Made by a program: the position numbers and the translations under genes. The notes below the pieces were generated by a model. That model had not been told where the DNA came from. It made no database searches and saw only the letters and a list, made by a program, of their open reading frames with translations. A stretch of DNA of 55,978 bases from Saprospiraceae bacterium. GTDB taxonomy: Bacteria; Bacteroidota; Bacteroidia; Chitinophagales; Saprospiraceae. This document shows positions 26,721 to 36,947 of this stretch, in pieces. How positions within the stretch are numbered: position 1 is the first letter of the stretch; every line of letters begins with the position of its first letter. The stretch covers positions 1-55,978 of the forward strand of contig JAIXOO010000050.1 of the NCBI GenBank assembly GCA_027486765.1, given 5' to 3'.

Positions 26721-29700
26721 TTAAGCTCTACCCAATACCTCATCTACTACCTTCCGCTCTTCACTCCCCACTTCCGGCAACTGCGCCTCAAATACCGCCA
26801 TCGTTCCTTGACGCTGGTAATAGCTCCGCAATGTCTCCGCCAATTGCCGCGCCTGCTCCTCCTCCCGGTAGCTGAGTAGCCAGCTGACCCATACGGATAC
26901 GACTTCTGGGTTTTTTAGGTTCGCGCTGATCCAGTCCGGGATGTAGGGCTTTACAGCGGCACTGTACTCAGGATTGTGCATACCAAGTTGATAGAGTTCA
27001 GCTAAATGGGAGTGGGTGGCGTGGGATTGTAAAAAAGTTTGGAGGTATTGGCTGATGGGAGGATAGGGGAGTGCTCTTTTGAGCCAGGATTTGAGGACGA
27101 ACCTAGCATCATTTTTATGAGCATTATGCTGGAGATGAGACAAGACAAAAGGTTGGATTTGCTCAAGGCTACCCTCAGCATCTAACCAAGCTTTGAGGAC
27201 GAACTGTGCCTCATTTTTTAAGGCATTATGTTGGAGATAAGTAATGACAAAAGGGTTTATTTGCTCTAAGTCCCCCTTGGCATTTAACCATGCTTTGAGG
27301 ATGAACTGCGCCTCATCTTTCTGGGCATTATGCTCGAGATATGTGATGACAAAAGGCTTTACCTGATCTAGGTTACCCTTAGCATCCAACCAAGCTTTGA
27401 GCACGAAGGTCGTACCTTTTTCCTTCGGATTCTGCTGGAGATAAGCAATGACAAAAGACTGTATTTGCTCTAAGTCCCCCTTGGCATTTAGCCATGCTTT
27501 GAGGACGAACTGAGCATCATCTTTCCGGCCATTATGTTGGAGATAAGTAATGACAAAAGGATGGATTTGCTCTAGGTCACCCTGAGCATCTAACCAAGCT
27601 TTGAGGACGAACTGAGCATCATCTTTCTGGCCATTATGCTCGAGATAAGTTATGATAAAAGGTAGTACCTTATCTAGGTTACCCTTAGCATCCAACCAGG
27701 CTTTGAGGACGAAGGGTGCTTCATCTTTCTGGACATTATGCTCGAGATAAGTTATGACAAAAGGCAGCACCTGATCTAGGTTACCCTTAGCATCCAACCA
27801 TGCTTTGAGGACGAACTGTGCCTCGTTTTTCTGAGCATTATGTTGAAGATAAGTAATGACAAAAGGGTTTATTAGCTCTAAGTCCCCCTTGGCATTTAAC
27901 CATGCTTTGAGGATGAACTGCGCCTCATCTTTCTGGACATTATGCTCGAGATATGTAATGACAAAAGGCATTACCTGATCTAGGTTCCCCTTACCATCCA
28001 ACCAGGCTTTGAGCACGAAGGTCGTACCTTTTTCCTTCGGATTCTGCTTGAGATAAGTAATGACAAAAGGGTTTATTAGCTCTAAGTCCCCCTTGGCATT
28101 TAACCATGCTTTAAGGACGAACTGAGCATCATCTTTCCGGCCATTATGTTGGAGATAAGTAATGACAAAAGGATGGATTTGCTCGAGGTTACCTTTCGCA
28201 TCTAACCAAGCTTTGAGGACGAACTGAGCTTCATTTTTCTGGGCATTGTGTTGGAGATAAGTTATTACAAAAGGCAGGGCCTGATCAAGATCACCCTTAG
28301 CTTCCAACCAGGCTCTGAGGACGAACTGTGCGTCACTTTTCTGGACATTATACTGGAGATAGATAATGACAAAAGGAAGGACCTGCCCTAAATTACCCTT
28401 AGCATCTAGCCAGGCTTTGAGGACGAACTGAGCTTCGTTTTCCTGAGCATTATGCTGGAGATAATCAATGACAAAAGGAAGGACCTGCCCTAAATTACCC
28501 TTAGCATCTAGCCAGGCTTTGAGGACGAATTGAGCTTCTTTTTCTTGAGCATTGTGCTGGAGATAAGTAATGAGAAAAGGAAGAACCTGATCCAGATCAC
28601 CATTGGCGTCTATCCAAGCTTTGATAACAAAGTCGGTACCTTTCTCATTTCGATTATGCTGGAGGTAAGTATTGACAAAAGAATAGGCCTGATCAGAATT
28701 ACCCTCCGCATCCAACCAAGCTTTAAGGACGAAGCGGGCATCATTTTTCTGTGCATTGTGTTGGAGATAAGCAACAACAAAAGGACGGACTTGGTCTAGA
28801 TTAATCTTAGTGTCTAACCATGCTTTTAGTACGAACGGAGTTTCTTTTTTCTGGGCATTTCTCTGTAAATAATCAAGAACGATTCCTGCAATGTTCTCCA
28901 CTCCAAATAACCGGATATAATTGGAAATGAATCTGGCAGCCCTGGCACTTTGGAAACCCCAATTCTCTCCCGGCCAATGAAGATTGATCCAAGTATCCGC
29001 CCAACGCTGTGTTTTTTCAATAGAGCCCACTCCTTGAGTAAAAACATACCTCAAGAAAAAAGTCAAAACCTGAACAAAATCATAATCCTCAATACTCGCC
29101 TCAAAAAAACTAGGCACTTGTTCCGCTAATTCCAATTTTTCTTCCAGGCTTAACAAGGGACTACGCCACAATTGATATTGCAACTCCACTTCCTCCGACG
29201 GTTTATTTTCCAAATGGATTTTGATCACCGCCAAAAACAAGCCTTCTTTGTTGCTGAACAAGGCTTCGTTTTTTATCCTTTGCAGCGCCATGAGCCAATT
29301 GCGCGCACGCTGCACCCCATACGCATAGCCAAATGTATTCTCCAACTCCACCTGCAAGTCACTAAAACAGCCCAGGTAGGCCAGCACCAATTCATCCAAC
29401 ACTGTATCTTGAATCACTCGCCATTCGTTGGAATAATACCCCTCACTTTCTTCCACCCAACCATCCTTGATCAGGCGATTGAGGGTTTGTTTAAACACTG
29501 AACCATCCCGCAGATAGCTTGCCTTACTGGCTTCATCCAGCGGAAAACTCAGCAACCAGCGGATTTCAGCTCCAAACTCCTCGATGCTTTTACGCTCAGA
29601 ATCTACCGTTTTGATGAATCGCCCAACCAACCAGGTTTTGAAGTCTCTGAATTGCAGGATATTTTGCTCCTGCCCTGGATAGCGCTGCTCCAGATAGCGC

Positions 29701-31052
29701 AGGAATACCGCAAAAGAAGGTTTTTTGACGAATAAATCCTGTGTTGAATCTGGGCTATTCAGGGGGTAAATGCCCGCCAGGATGTGTGCAATCACGCTGT
29801 ATTCGTACTCCTCTTGTGCAGGGTGCTGATCCATTTGTACATCCAGCCAGGCGTCCAGTTCGGGGTAGACAAAGGAGTTGCGGCAATTGCCCAAAAACTT
29901 GATGTCTCCCACGTCCCGGCAGTGGGTACGTAGTTCTTCCAACCAGGATTCCCCAAACCAACTACATTCTTCCAGATAGTCAATCAGCAACAGGTGTTTT
30001 TGGCGGGGCTGAGTGGCCAAAAAAGCGCCGAGCAGGGCTTCGTCATTAAAGCTATGGTTGAGCACCAGTACATTCCAGTCTTCTTCGTGCGCCATCAGGC
30101 CCAGTTGCAACATCAAACGGGTTTTGCCAATACCACCTTTCCCGGAGATGATGCCCCCCTCAATGCCTGGATTGCCCTGCAACTCCTGCAAGAGATAGGT
30201 TTCGGAGTATAAGCCAGGATCAGTGCCTTGTTCCGCATGAAATGCATCCAAACTGTAATAGGGGAGTACTCCCTCCAGTAGGTAGTGTTTGTAGGAGTTG
30301 ATTTCTTTGGCACTGGGAAAATAGTCACCCAAAAAACGTGCTCCCCGTGGTGGCCGTTGGACCTGCCTTTGGTAATAAGCCACCACTGCATCCTGTCGAC
30401 TGCTCCTGGTATCCAAACGCCATTGTTGCAAGTCCTCTGCTTGGGTTGCTTGAAGGTAAAGGCACCAGGGTGCTTCGCTGCTTCCCTCCAGCTCCAGACC
30501 TCGCCAGCGGACGATTTCGCTGCCTTCAACGCTTGCCTCCCCCAGTTTCAGGGCTGCCTTTGCTCGAATAAAGGCTTCGGATAAGGTATATCCTTGGGCA
30601 AAGGCCTGGTAAAACACTTCCGCAAACCGCCGCGCCTTGCCATCGGCTACCGAACAAGTGGTGGCAATCACCACTGGTACACCCGCTGCCAGGTACTGCT
30701 GCGCCTGAGCCTGGGTATTGCAGCCGTTGAGGAACACGAGTTTGAGCTGGCGGTGTAGCCCCAGGGTTTCGGCCAGTCCTTCTACCCGGCCACTGGAGTC
30801 TTTGAGTTGTACCTGGGTACCATCGGCATGCCCGCCGAAATGGAAAATGAGTAGTTCTTCTTGATACTGGCTGAGCATGTTGACCAATTGCTCACTTTTG
30901 GCATTGGGTAGGTCAACGTGCCGGAGGTAGGGTAGGGGGGCTAGGATTTGTTGTAATTGGTCCCGTTCTTGCTCCAATTGCGCGAGGTGCTCCTGGTCAG
31001 GAGGGTGGGCAAAGATGGAGAGAATGACGGGTTGGTGGGGCGCTGGAAGCAT
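26721..31052 (-). CDS. CHAT + P-loop NTPase + 18 near-identical 34-aa repeats, 1443 aa
   Basis: The CHAT dyad is His75 (FHFGGHADG) and Cys111 (LVFLNGCNTQAQ). Walker A is GKGGIGKT (304-311), and a Walker B-like HLLLIDYLEEC follows about 50 residues later. A helical region reaches about residue 720. Residues 721-1332 are 18 consecutive units of exactly 34 residues with the consensus VLPFVITYLQHNAQKNEAQF followed by VLKAWLDAKGNLDQ. The tail (~110 aa) is a cap of helices. Neighbours sit very close: the 1576-aa gene ends 10 bases upstream, so this belongs to the vWA-MoxR operon. The repeats are far more uniform than those of its two paralogues, which suggests recent expansion or ongoing homogenisation. 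Confidence 0.88.
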   Translation of the reverse strand: MLPAPHQPVILSIFAHPPDQEHLAQLEQERDQLQQILAPLPYLRHVDLPNAKSEQLVNMLSQYQEELLIFHFGGHADGTQVQLKDSSGRVEGLAETLGLHRQLKLVFLNGCNTQAQAQQYLAAGVPVVIATTCSVADGKARRFAEVFYQAFAQGYTLSEAFIRAKAALKLGEASVEGSEIVRWRGLELEGSSEAPWCLYLQATQAEDLQQWRLDTRSSRQDAVVAYYQRQVQRPPRGARFLGDYFPSAKEINSYKHYLLEGVLPYYSLDAFHAEQGTDPGLYSETYLLQELQGNPGIEGGIISGKGGIGKTRLMLQLGLMAHEEDWNVLVLNHSFNDEALLGAFLATQPRQKHLLLIDYLEECSWFGESWLEELRTHCRDVGDIKFLGNCRNSFVYPELDAWLDVQMDQHPAQEEYEYSVIAHILAGIYPLNSPDSTQDLFVKKPSFAVFLRYLEQRYPGQEQNILQFRDFKTWLVGRFIKTVDSERKSIEEFGAEIRWLLSFPLDEASKASYLRDGSVFKQTLNRLIKDGWVEESEGYYSNEWRVIQDTVLDELVLAYLGCFSDLQVELENTFGYAYGVQRARNWLMALQRIKNEALFSNKEGLFLAVIKIHLENKPSEEVELQYQLWRSPLLSLEEKLELAEQVPSFFEASIEDYDFVQVLTFFLRYVFTQGVGSIEKTQRWADTWINLHWPGENWGFQSARAARFISNYIRLFGVENIAGIVLDYLQRNAQKKETPFVLKAWLDTKINLDQVRPFVVAYLQHNAQKNDARFVLKAWLDAEGNSDQAYSFVNTYLQHNRNEKGTDFVIKAWIDANGDLDQVLPFLITYLQHNAQEKEAQFVLKAWLDAKGNLGQVLPFVIDYLQHNAQENEAQFVLKAWLDAKGNLGQVLPFVIIYLQYNVQKSDAQFVLRAWLEAKGDLDQALPFVITYLQHNAQKNEAQFVLKAWLDAKGNLEQIHPFVITYLQHNGRKDDAQFVLKAWLNAKGDLELINPFVITYLKQNPKEKGTTFVLKAWLDGKGNLDQVMPFVITYLEHNVQKDEAQFILKAWLNAKGDLELINPFVITYLQHNAQKNEAQFVLKAWLDAKGNLDQVLPFVITYLEHNVQKDEAPFVLKAWLDAKGNLDKVLPFIITYLEHNGQKDDAQFVLKAWLDAQGDLEQIHPFVITYLQHNGRKDDAQFVLKAWLNAKGDLEQIQSFVIAYLQQNPKEKGTTFVLKAWLDAKGNLDQVKPFVITYLEHNAQKDEAQFILKAWLNAKGDLEQINPFVITYLQHNALKNEAQFVLKAWLDAEGSLEQIQPFVLSHLQHNAHKNDARFVLKSWLKRALPYPPISQYLQTFLQSHATHSHLAELYQLGMHNPEYSAAVKPYIPDWISANLKNPEVVSVWVSWLLSYREEEQARQLAETLRSYYQRQGTMAVFEAQLPEVGSEERKVVDEVLGRA
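27057..28892 (-). repeat. 102-bp coding tandem array, 18 units, with higher-order duplication
   Basis: The units are exactly 102 bp and in frame. Units 7-10 (counting the unit that starts at 28790 as 1) match units 13-16 in order: IHPF...GRKDDAQ, then NPKEKGTTF, then EHN...KDEAQFILKAWL, then INPFVITYLQHNA. A block of about 408 bp is thus copied 612 bp away. This supports expansion by unequal recombination. Confidence 0.9.
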
Positions 31053-31062
31053 AGTTTTGCTG

Positions 31063-34000
31063 TTATGATGGATTGTAAGATTCTAAGTATTTCACCTGAA
31101 TTTTCACCACCAAGGACGATATTGCAAGATTGACTTTATGAAATTGAGCATAAAAATCATCATTTGGCATTCGGTTCGTCTCCACAAAATCTAATAAAAT
31201 ATTGAATATTGACTGAATATTATTCCACTGTTCTCTAAAAGGCTCTTCAGAGGGAAGTATGGCAGCTATTTCTTCATTGACGAGCATTTCTAGTTCAAAT
31301 ATCGTTACACTAGTTATCCTTTCGCTTGGTGAAAACCTTAAGGTTTCAGTAATTTCATGCACTCCAATTTTAGCTACCCAAGTTTTGACTAATTCAAATG
31401 TTTGTGGGGTCACAGGAAAATGATCAAGATATTTTCTTACCCATTTGCGTAATGATTTTGTAGGCTCCTCTGCTTGGATTAACGCTACTATTACCAACGA
31501 TGCTTCTGGCTGTTCAATATTATTCTCTAAATACACATTCCATGCTTTATTCACAATTTTCCTGTCGCCTCCTGTATCAAGCCATGCTTTAATGACATGT
31601 CGAGCTTCAGATTTTTCAGCGTTTAGACGGAGGTGTCTTATTAAATACTCCTGGATAATGGACTTTCCCCCTCTAGCTAACAGCCATGAACTAATTACGA
31701 AAGCTGCTTCTTTTTCTTCTGCATATTTGTTAAGGTATTGGATGATCTTATCTTGGATAGATGTTAAATCTCCGCTAGCACTTAACCATGCTTGGATAAC
31801 AAAGGCAGCATTTTTTGTCTGAGCATGGGTATTCAGGTACAGGAGAAGCGCCTTTTTGATGATCTTTTTATCCCCTTTTGCGTCTAACCAAGCTGCGATA
31901 GCAAAAGAAGCCTCTTTTTCTTGTGCATATTTATTGAGATAAGAGATGAGTGCATTTTGAACGAGCGAGGGATCGCCACCTGAATTTAGCCATGCTTTAA
32001 TAACATGTCTAGCTTCCGGTTTTTCAGCATTAGATTGAAGATAGTCTACTAAATATCCTTTGACTATTGCCTTATCTCCATTTGCAACTAGCCAAGAACT
32101 GATTACCAGAGAAGCTTCTTTTGCTTCTCTATTTACATGAAGATATTTAAAGATGCTTTCCTGAATAAGAGCCTTGTCTCCTCCTGCATCAAGCCAGGAG
32201 CATAACACAAATTGTGCATCTGGTTGCTCTGCATTGAACTGGAGATATTTCTTTAAACTATCCTGAATTATACTCTTATCACCATTAGCATTGAGCCAGG
32301 AATTAAAAACAATTGCTGCTTCAGGTTCAGTAACATTCAGTTGAAGGTAACGAACCAAAAAATCTTGAATCAATTTTTTATCCCCTTCTGCCTCTAGCCA
32401 TGAATTAATTACAAGAGGTGTACCTTTAGCCCCCTTATTTGAGTTGCTATCGAGAAATTGAATCATGGCATCTTGAATCTCTGCTTTATCAGCACCTGCA
32501 TTGAGCCAGGATTGGATTACAAAACTAGCTTCTGTAGATGTAGCATTTTTATCAAGATATTGATGAAAAAATGGCGCGATTGTATTGATATCCCATTTAG
32601 CTTCTAAACATTTATTCAAGACTAAAGCAGCCCCTTGATTTACAGAATTGACTTTTAAGTAGTTTAATACTTCGTGATTGTTTACTATATCAAAATTCAA
32701 ATTTAGTAATGTAGATATGGCTAAACGCTCCTCTTCTATATGTTTTAAAGAGTTGTCAGCTTCTGCTTTTGTGATAAACAATTTCATTAATGTTCTAGAA
32801 AGCTCACCAGATGGATATACGCGGAAAAATTCAGAAATCGCGTCATTGAGAACTTGTGGATTACCACTGGCCTCAAGCCAAGCAATCATTATAAAACGAG
32901 CTTCCTTATTCGTAGCAAATTTATCAAGATACCTTAGCATTCCTGCTTCAACCACTTTTGTCTCACCACCCGCTTTTAGCCAGCCTTGAATGATACTGCT
33001 TGTGAATAATTCCATTGGTCCAAGTTGCATAAATAACTGTACAGACTCTTGTACAACATCCAACTCTCCTCCAGCTTCCAACCATGCACTTACAATCAAA
33101 GCTATTTGCTCAGCACCTAAATGTTGACGGAGTGCCTTAACCACATTATCTCTTACCAGGTCAATGTCCCTGCTCGCACCTAACCATGCACCTAACAAAT
33201 TATGAGAAGGTTCATTTTGACCATTTAGATCTAAGTGCTTTTTTACTAAGGGTTTGATAGCCTTAGGTTCTCCTCCATACCACAGCCAATAAATCATTAA
33301 ATTACAGGTTTCTTTTTTATCAGCATGTAGGTCTAGGTGCTTCTTCAAATAGACCTCAACATCTTTTATTGTCCTTGTTTTTTCGATCCAAAAAAAGAAG
33401 ACAATTCCACTTCCTAATTCATTGGCATATTGAACAAGATACCTTTTTACATATTCAAAGATAAATGAAGGATCACCATTTGTATTTAACCAGGCTACCA
33501 AAACTCGATTGATCTCCTGCGCTTCAGTATCACCATCAAGATGTTTTAAAACTGCATCTTGAATGACTTCTTTTTCACCATTGAGTTCTAGCCAGCTTTT
33601 TATTTTAAGCCCCAGGGATGTAGCATTTTCTGATTTCGATAAAAATTCTGCAATTTTATTGATGTTGAGTTTCTTTTGCTCCGCAGCTTTTAAAAGGCTT
33701 TGGATGGATAAAGAACCTTTAAATTGGTTCAAAAATTTTGCAACCTGTATGATACGGTCAGGAATACGTTCTAATGTTTTCAATAGTTTAGATTTCTCAG
33801 AGTCTTTGCCGTTCTGATAATGGCTATTAAACAAAATTAATGCAGCTTCAGGCTTCAGAGGATTGATTCCAATCGGATTGAATCCTTTATTTGTTCTGCT
33901 ACTGATGATTACTTTCCAATTATCACTATTGGGTAGAAGTTCAATGATTTTTTTAGTCTGCAATTTTTCTTTGGCGCTATCAATGATGAGCAGGTTTGGA

Positions 34001-35793
34001 CCTGAAATGGTATTCAACAAAGCAGTTAGTTTTACGAATTGATTATATTCTTTTGCATTATTGTCAGCTTGTTCTTCAATTAGGTTAACTAAGTTGGGAT
34101 CACTAATAACTGATTCACTAAGCCCAGTATTTAAATTAAGCCAAAGAACGTGTTTAAAAGAACGGTGGTGTTGATGGATATACGCGCGGAGTAATGTGGT
34201 TTTTCCGACACCCTGTTTGCCAACAATAAAAACGGGGCTTTTCTGATTTTTTACCTTATTATCTAACAACTTTATTTCGTCTAGCCTGCCCAAACAGACT
34301 TCCCCTTCCTTCAAAAATGGAATTTTATTGAGTTGCGCTGGAAATACTTTATCTTCTTTTTTTGCTTGTTTTGTTGCCCTTTGCTGCTCAAGAAACAATT
34401 GAATGGCATCGATAAGTTTCCATTGTTCATCGTGTTCAGATTTTTGATAAAGATAATAAGTGGTTTGTTTAGGTTTGAAGCCCCGAAAATCAATAAATTC
34501 AGAGTTAGTTTCTAATGACCAAGGTTTACTTTTTGCAAAGGTATAGGCATCCGATAGACCAGTATTTAAAGCTAGTTGTTCGTAAAAATTATGCGCAAAA
34601 CTTATGGCTTGTGAATCGGCAATATCGCCATAGGTAGCTAATACTACAGGAATCCCACTCTCCACTAATTTTTCAATGAACCTCTCAGACCGCATAGAAT
34701 TCAAAAATACCAACTTAAGATTAGGGAACTGACTCAAAAAATCGGCCAGTTGATCTGGATTGATGGAGCCATCTTCAAAGATCAATTTATCTTTTTCACC
34801 ATGTCCAGCAAAATGAAAAATCAAAACCCGTTCTTTGACAGATTTACTTATGGAATTAAGCTCTTCCCAGGTTTTATCCACCAAAGCCAAAGAGTTTAAC
34901 TCCTTGACGCTTTCTAATGCTTTAAGTATAAGGTCTTTTTCCTGGATCGACTTAATCTGAGCAGTACCACTAACCGAGGAATTAAACACCCCAAAAAAAA
35001 CTGGCCGCTCATCGTATCCGAGTTCCATCTCAGCTGGCAACGCCTCCAAAATCCGCTGCTCCAAATTCACCCGAATCCCTCCATTTCCCCCTTTGCTCAA
35101 TCGACCCTTCAACCGCTCCAACAACTCCAGCCCCTTCTCCCTATTTCCACTTTTATACTCCTGCACCCCACGCACAAACTCCGTAGCCACCGCCAGCGGA
35201 TTTTTTTGCCCATCCTCCGCTAATTCCTGCCCCTTCAATTCCCCCTTCGCCATATTCAGCAAATGCTGTATCTGACCCACATGCTTCGCCTGATTATACG
35301 CCTTCAGCAACTCTTCCGCAGCCACTTCCCACTCCAACCTCAACTTTACAATAAAGTCTTGTGCCCGCCGAAAGGCCTCCGAAGGGATCGCCTGGGGGTT
35401 CTCCTGCAAATAGGCCCTCAAAAAATACGCTAGTTCATCTTTCCGCTCTTCACCAAAGCGGGGATCCCCTTGCAAATAGTCCAGCAAGACTGTACGAATC
35501 CCATCCGGCATTTCAAAGGTATTGCGCCCGGTAGCCCGGTACAAAGAGGACAACAACAAATCCGATACCGCCACATAAGGAATCTTTAGTTCATTCCCTT
35601 GCCCGTCTTCCCGGAAATTCAGCCAGATTTTGTACAACAAGTCCGGCGTCATCGCAATCGGAAAAGCCGCGTGTACCGCCAGATGCAGGTAAGCCTCGTC
35701 GCCAGCTCTGCAATAACGCTCGTAAAATGCCCGCAGCCGAAAGGCCAGCGGCATGTCCAGATTCACGAGGTATGCTTCCAGCGACTTATTCAT
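31063..35793 (-). CDS. vWA-MoxR-associated receptor: N-terminal domain, CHAT lacking Cys, P-loop, 34-aa repeats
   Basis: The first ~230 residues carry a domain (HAAFPIAMTPDLLYKIWLNF then IPYVAVSDLLLSSLYR) that I associate with vWA/MoxR-linked conflict proteins of cyanobacteria and Bacteroidota; the family name is not certain. CHAT follows: His331 is present (FHFAGHGEK), but the Cys motif reads FLNSMRSERF, so Met367 replaces the catalytic Cys. A P-loop comes next: Walker A GKQGVGKT (525-532) and Walker B LLIIDS (601-606). About 21 diverged 34-aa alpha-alpha units fill residues ~745-1480. The start codon lies 2 bases after the vWA gene stop, so translation is coupled. As the member next to vWA and MoxR it occupies the VMAP-like slot of the ternary systems. 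With no Cys it may be a regulatory or scaffold subunit rather than a protease. Confidence 0.82.
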   Translation of the reverse strand: MNKSLEAYLVNLDMPLAFRLRAFYERYCRAGDEAYLHLAVHAAFPIAMTPDLLYKIWLNFREDGQGNELKIPYVAVSDLLLSSLYRATGRNTFEMPDGIRTVLLDYLQGDPRFGEERKDELAYFLRAYLQENPQAIPSEAFRRAQDFIVKLRLEWEVAAEELLKAYNQAKHVGQIQHLLNMAKGELKGQELAEDGQKNPLAVATEFVRGVQEYKSGNREKGLELLERLKGRLSKGGNGGIRVNLEQRILEALPAEMELGYDERPVFFGVFNSSVSGTAQIKSIQEKDLILKALESVKELNSLALVDKTWEELNSISKSVKERVLIFHFAGHGEKDKLIFEDGSINPDQLADFLSQFPNLKLVFLNSMRSERFIEKLVESGIPVVLATYGDIADSQAISFAHNFYEQLALNTGLSDAYTFAKSKPWSLETNSEFIDFRGFKPKQTTYYLYQKSEHDEQWKLIDAIQLFLEQQRATKQAKKEDKVFPAQLNKIPFLKEGEVCLGRLDEIKLLDNKVKNQKSPVFIVGKQGVGKTTLLRAYIHQHHRSFKHVLWLNLNTGLSESVISDPNLVNLIEEQADNNAKEYNQFVKLTALLNTISGPNLLIIDSAKEKLQTKKIIELLPNSDNWKVIISSRTNKGFNPIGINPLKPEAALILFNSHYQNGKDSEKSKLLKTLERIPDRIIQVAKFLNQFKGSLSIQSLLKAAEQKKLNINKIAEFLSKSENATSLGLKIKSWLELNGEKEVIQDAVLKHLDGDTEAQEINRVLVAWLNTNGDPSFIFEYVKRYLVQYANELGSGIVFFFWIEKTRTIKDVEVYLKKHLDLHADKKETCNLMIYWLWYGGEPKAIKPLVKKHLDLNGQNEPSHNLLGAWLGASRDIDLVRDNVVKALRQHLGAEQIALIVSAWLEAGGELDVVQESVQLFMQLGPMELFTSSIIQGWLKAGGETKVVEAGMLRYLDKFATNKEARFIMIAWLEASGNPQVLNDAISEFFRVYPSGELSRTLMKLFITKAEADNSLKHIEEERLAISTLLNLNFDIVNNHEVLNYLKVNSVNQGAALVLNKCLEAKWDINTIAPFFHQYLDKNATSTEASFVIQSWLNAGADKAEIQDAMIQFLDSNSNKGAKGTPLVINSWLEAEGDKKLIQDFLVRYLQLNVTEPEAAIVFNSWLNANGDKSIIQDSLKKYLQFNAEQPDAQFVLCSWLDAGGDKALIQESIFKYLHVNREAKEASLVISSWLVANGDKAIVKGYLVDYLQSNAEKPEARHVIKAWLNSGGDPSLVQNALISYLNKYAQEKEASFAIAAWLDAKGDKKIIKKALLLYLNTHAQTKNAAFVIQAWLSASGDLTSIQDKIIQYLNKYAEEKEAAFVISSWLLARGGKSIIQEYLIRHLRLNAEKSEARHVIKAWLDTGGDRKIVNKAWNVYLENNIEQPEASLVIVALIQAEEPTKSLRKWVRKYLDHFPVTPQTFELVKTWVAKIGVHEITETLRFSPSERITSVTIFELEMLVNEEIAAILPSEEPFREQWNNIQSIFNILLDFVETNRMPNDDFYAQFHKVNLAISSLVVKIQVKYLESYNPS

Positions 35794-35795
35794 TA

Positions 35796-36935
35796 CTACA
35801 CGCGTTTAAGGATGGCGGGGATTTGTTTCAGTTCCAGATCATTGATCTCTAGCATGCGCACCTGAAAGGCCAGCGCCAGCGCCGAGCTGCTCAACCAACG
35901 CGCCTGGGGCATGGGGTTGAGCCAGAGCACTGTAACCCCACTGGCTTGCATCTCACTCAAGGATTTTCTACTGGCCTCGATCCGTTCTTTATGTTGATTG
36001 CCTTTGGCTGCTCCAGCATCACTGATGATCAGGATCAAATCTGGCCGCCTTTTGCTTAACCAAGGTGCATTGACTCGGTAGCCATCTTGGTGATATAGGT
36101 ATTCCGCCTGGGGTACATTGTTGAAGTACAGCACGCTTATGGCCTCTTCGCCCAAGCTTTCATGTAGACTATCCACCAGCTGCTCAGCCAGTTGCTCAAA
36201 GGCCACCATCGAATGGCTGGAATCAATCAGCACTAATACCCGCTGATCACTGATAGAGAGAAACTGGTACTCCAATTTATCAAGCCCACCATCTTGTACC
36301 AGTTTTTTGATGCAACTCGAAATATCCAGCGCCTCGGTTTTTACTTTTCTGCTTTTGTTGTGCAGGTATTTCCAGTTTTGTTGCAGCTTCCGGCTATGGA
36401 TGGGGAGGTACTTGTCCGAGAAGATGAACCTGCTCTCGGGGGCTTCTTTTTTACGTTCAGCGTTTTGGGTTACCGCATCTTGCCCATCCGTACTGTTGAA
36501 TTGTACAAATATACTGGCTTCTGGCCCCATCTCTTCCGTTTCTTCAGCCTGAGGCCTGGACAGATCCTGGGCGAGGGGTTCTACTTTATTTTGGCCTTCG
36601 TCTCTAGGTTTAGTCGGTTCCCAGTCTTTAAATGGATCCGGGGGTGGTATTGCTGGCCTATCCACAGGCACTGGACTTTGTTTGCTCCCAAAATAAACCA
36701 CTACATCTCCTTCCACTTCTTCATAAAACAACTGCTCAAACTTTTCCTGCATGCCCGCCCGACTGAGCCAAAGGGTTTGGCATAGCTCCAATAAATTACT
36801 CCACTCCACGATTGGGATTTCGCCCCCCTGCCATACCCGCAACAACAACAGGTACTGCTGCATATCCAAATCCAACCCCAACTCCTGACGGAGACGGGTG
36901 AAGAAACGGTACAAGGGCAGGCTTGGCGCTGTCAT
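35796..36935 (-). CDS. vWA-domain protein of a MoxR/vWA pair
   Basis: This 379-aa protein has an N-terminal helical domain (residues ~1-75, SLPLYRFFTRLRQELG). A Pro/Glu-rich disordered linker (~85-165) follows, then a von Willebrand factor A domain. The MIDAS metal site is visible as LIDSSHSM (Asp-x-Ser-x-Ser, residues 238-242) and IISDAGAA (Asp306). vWA proteins of this type usually act as substrate adaptors for a MoxR AAA+ ATPase. Here the MoxR gene ends 12 bases upstream and the 1576-aa receptor starts 2 bases downstream, so the three form one operon. Cytosolic location is inferred from the absence of a signal peptide or membrane helix. Confidence 0.88.
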   Translation of the reverse strand: MTAPSLPLYRFFTRLRQELGLDLDMQQYLLLLRVWQGGEIPIVEWSNLLELCQTLWLSRAGMQEKFEQLFYEEVEGDVVVYFGSKQSPVPVDRPAIPPPDPFKDWEPTKPRDEGQNKVEPLAQDLSRPQAEETEEMGPEASIFVQFNSTDGQDAVTQNAERKKEAPESRFIFSDKYLPIHSRKLQQNWKYLHNKSRKVKTEALDISSCIKKLVQDGGLDKLEYQFLSISDQRVLVLIDSSHSMVAFEQLAEQLVDSLHESLGEEAISVLYFNNVPQAEYLYHQDGYRVNAPWLSKRRPDLILIISDAGAAKGNQHKERIEASRKSLSEMQASGVTVLWLNPMPQARWLSSSALALAFQVRMLEINDLELKQIPAILKRV

Positions 36936-36947
36936 GCTATGTTGTTT

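Noticed and set aside
28530-28799. Opposite-strand frames over the repeat array
   Set aside because: Shadow of the repeated coding frame; the apparent repeats in the peptide only mirror the DNA repeat.
27057-28892. CRISPR array in the 102-bp repeat region
   Set aside because: Units are contiguous, in frame and coding; there are no repeat-spacer alternations of CRISPR size.
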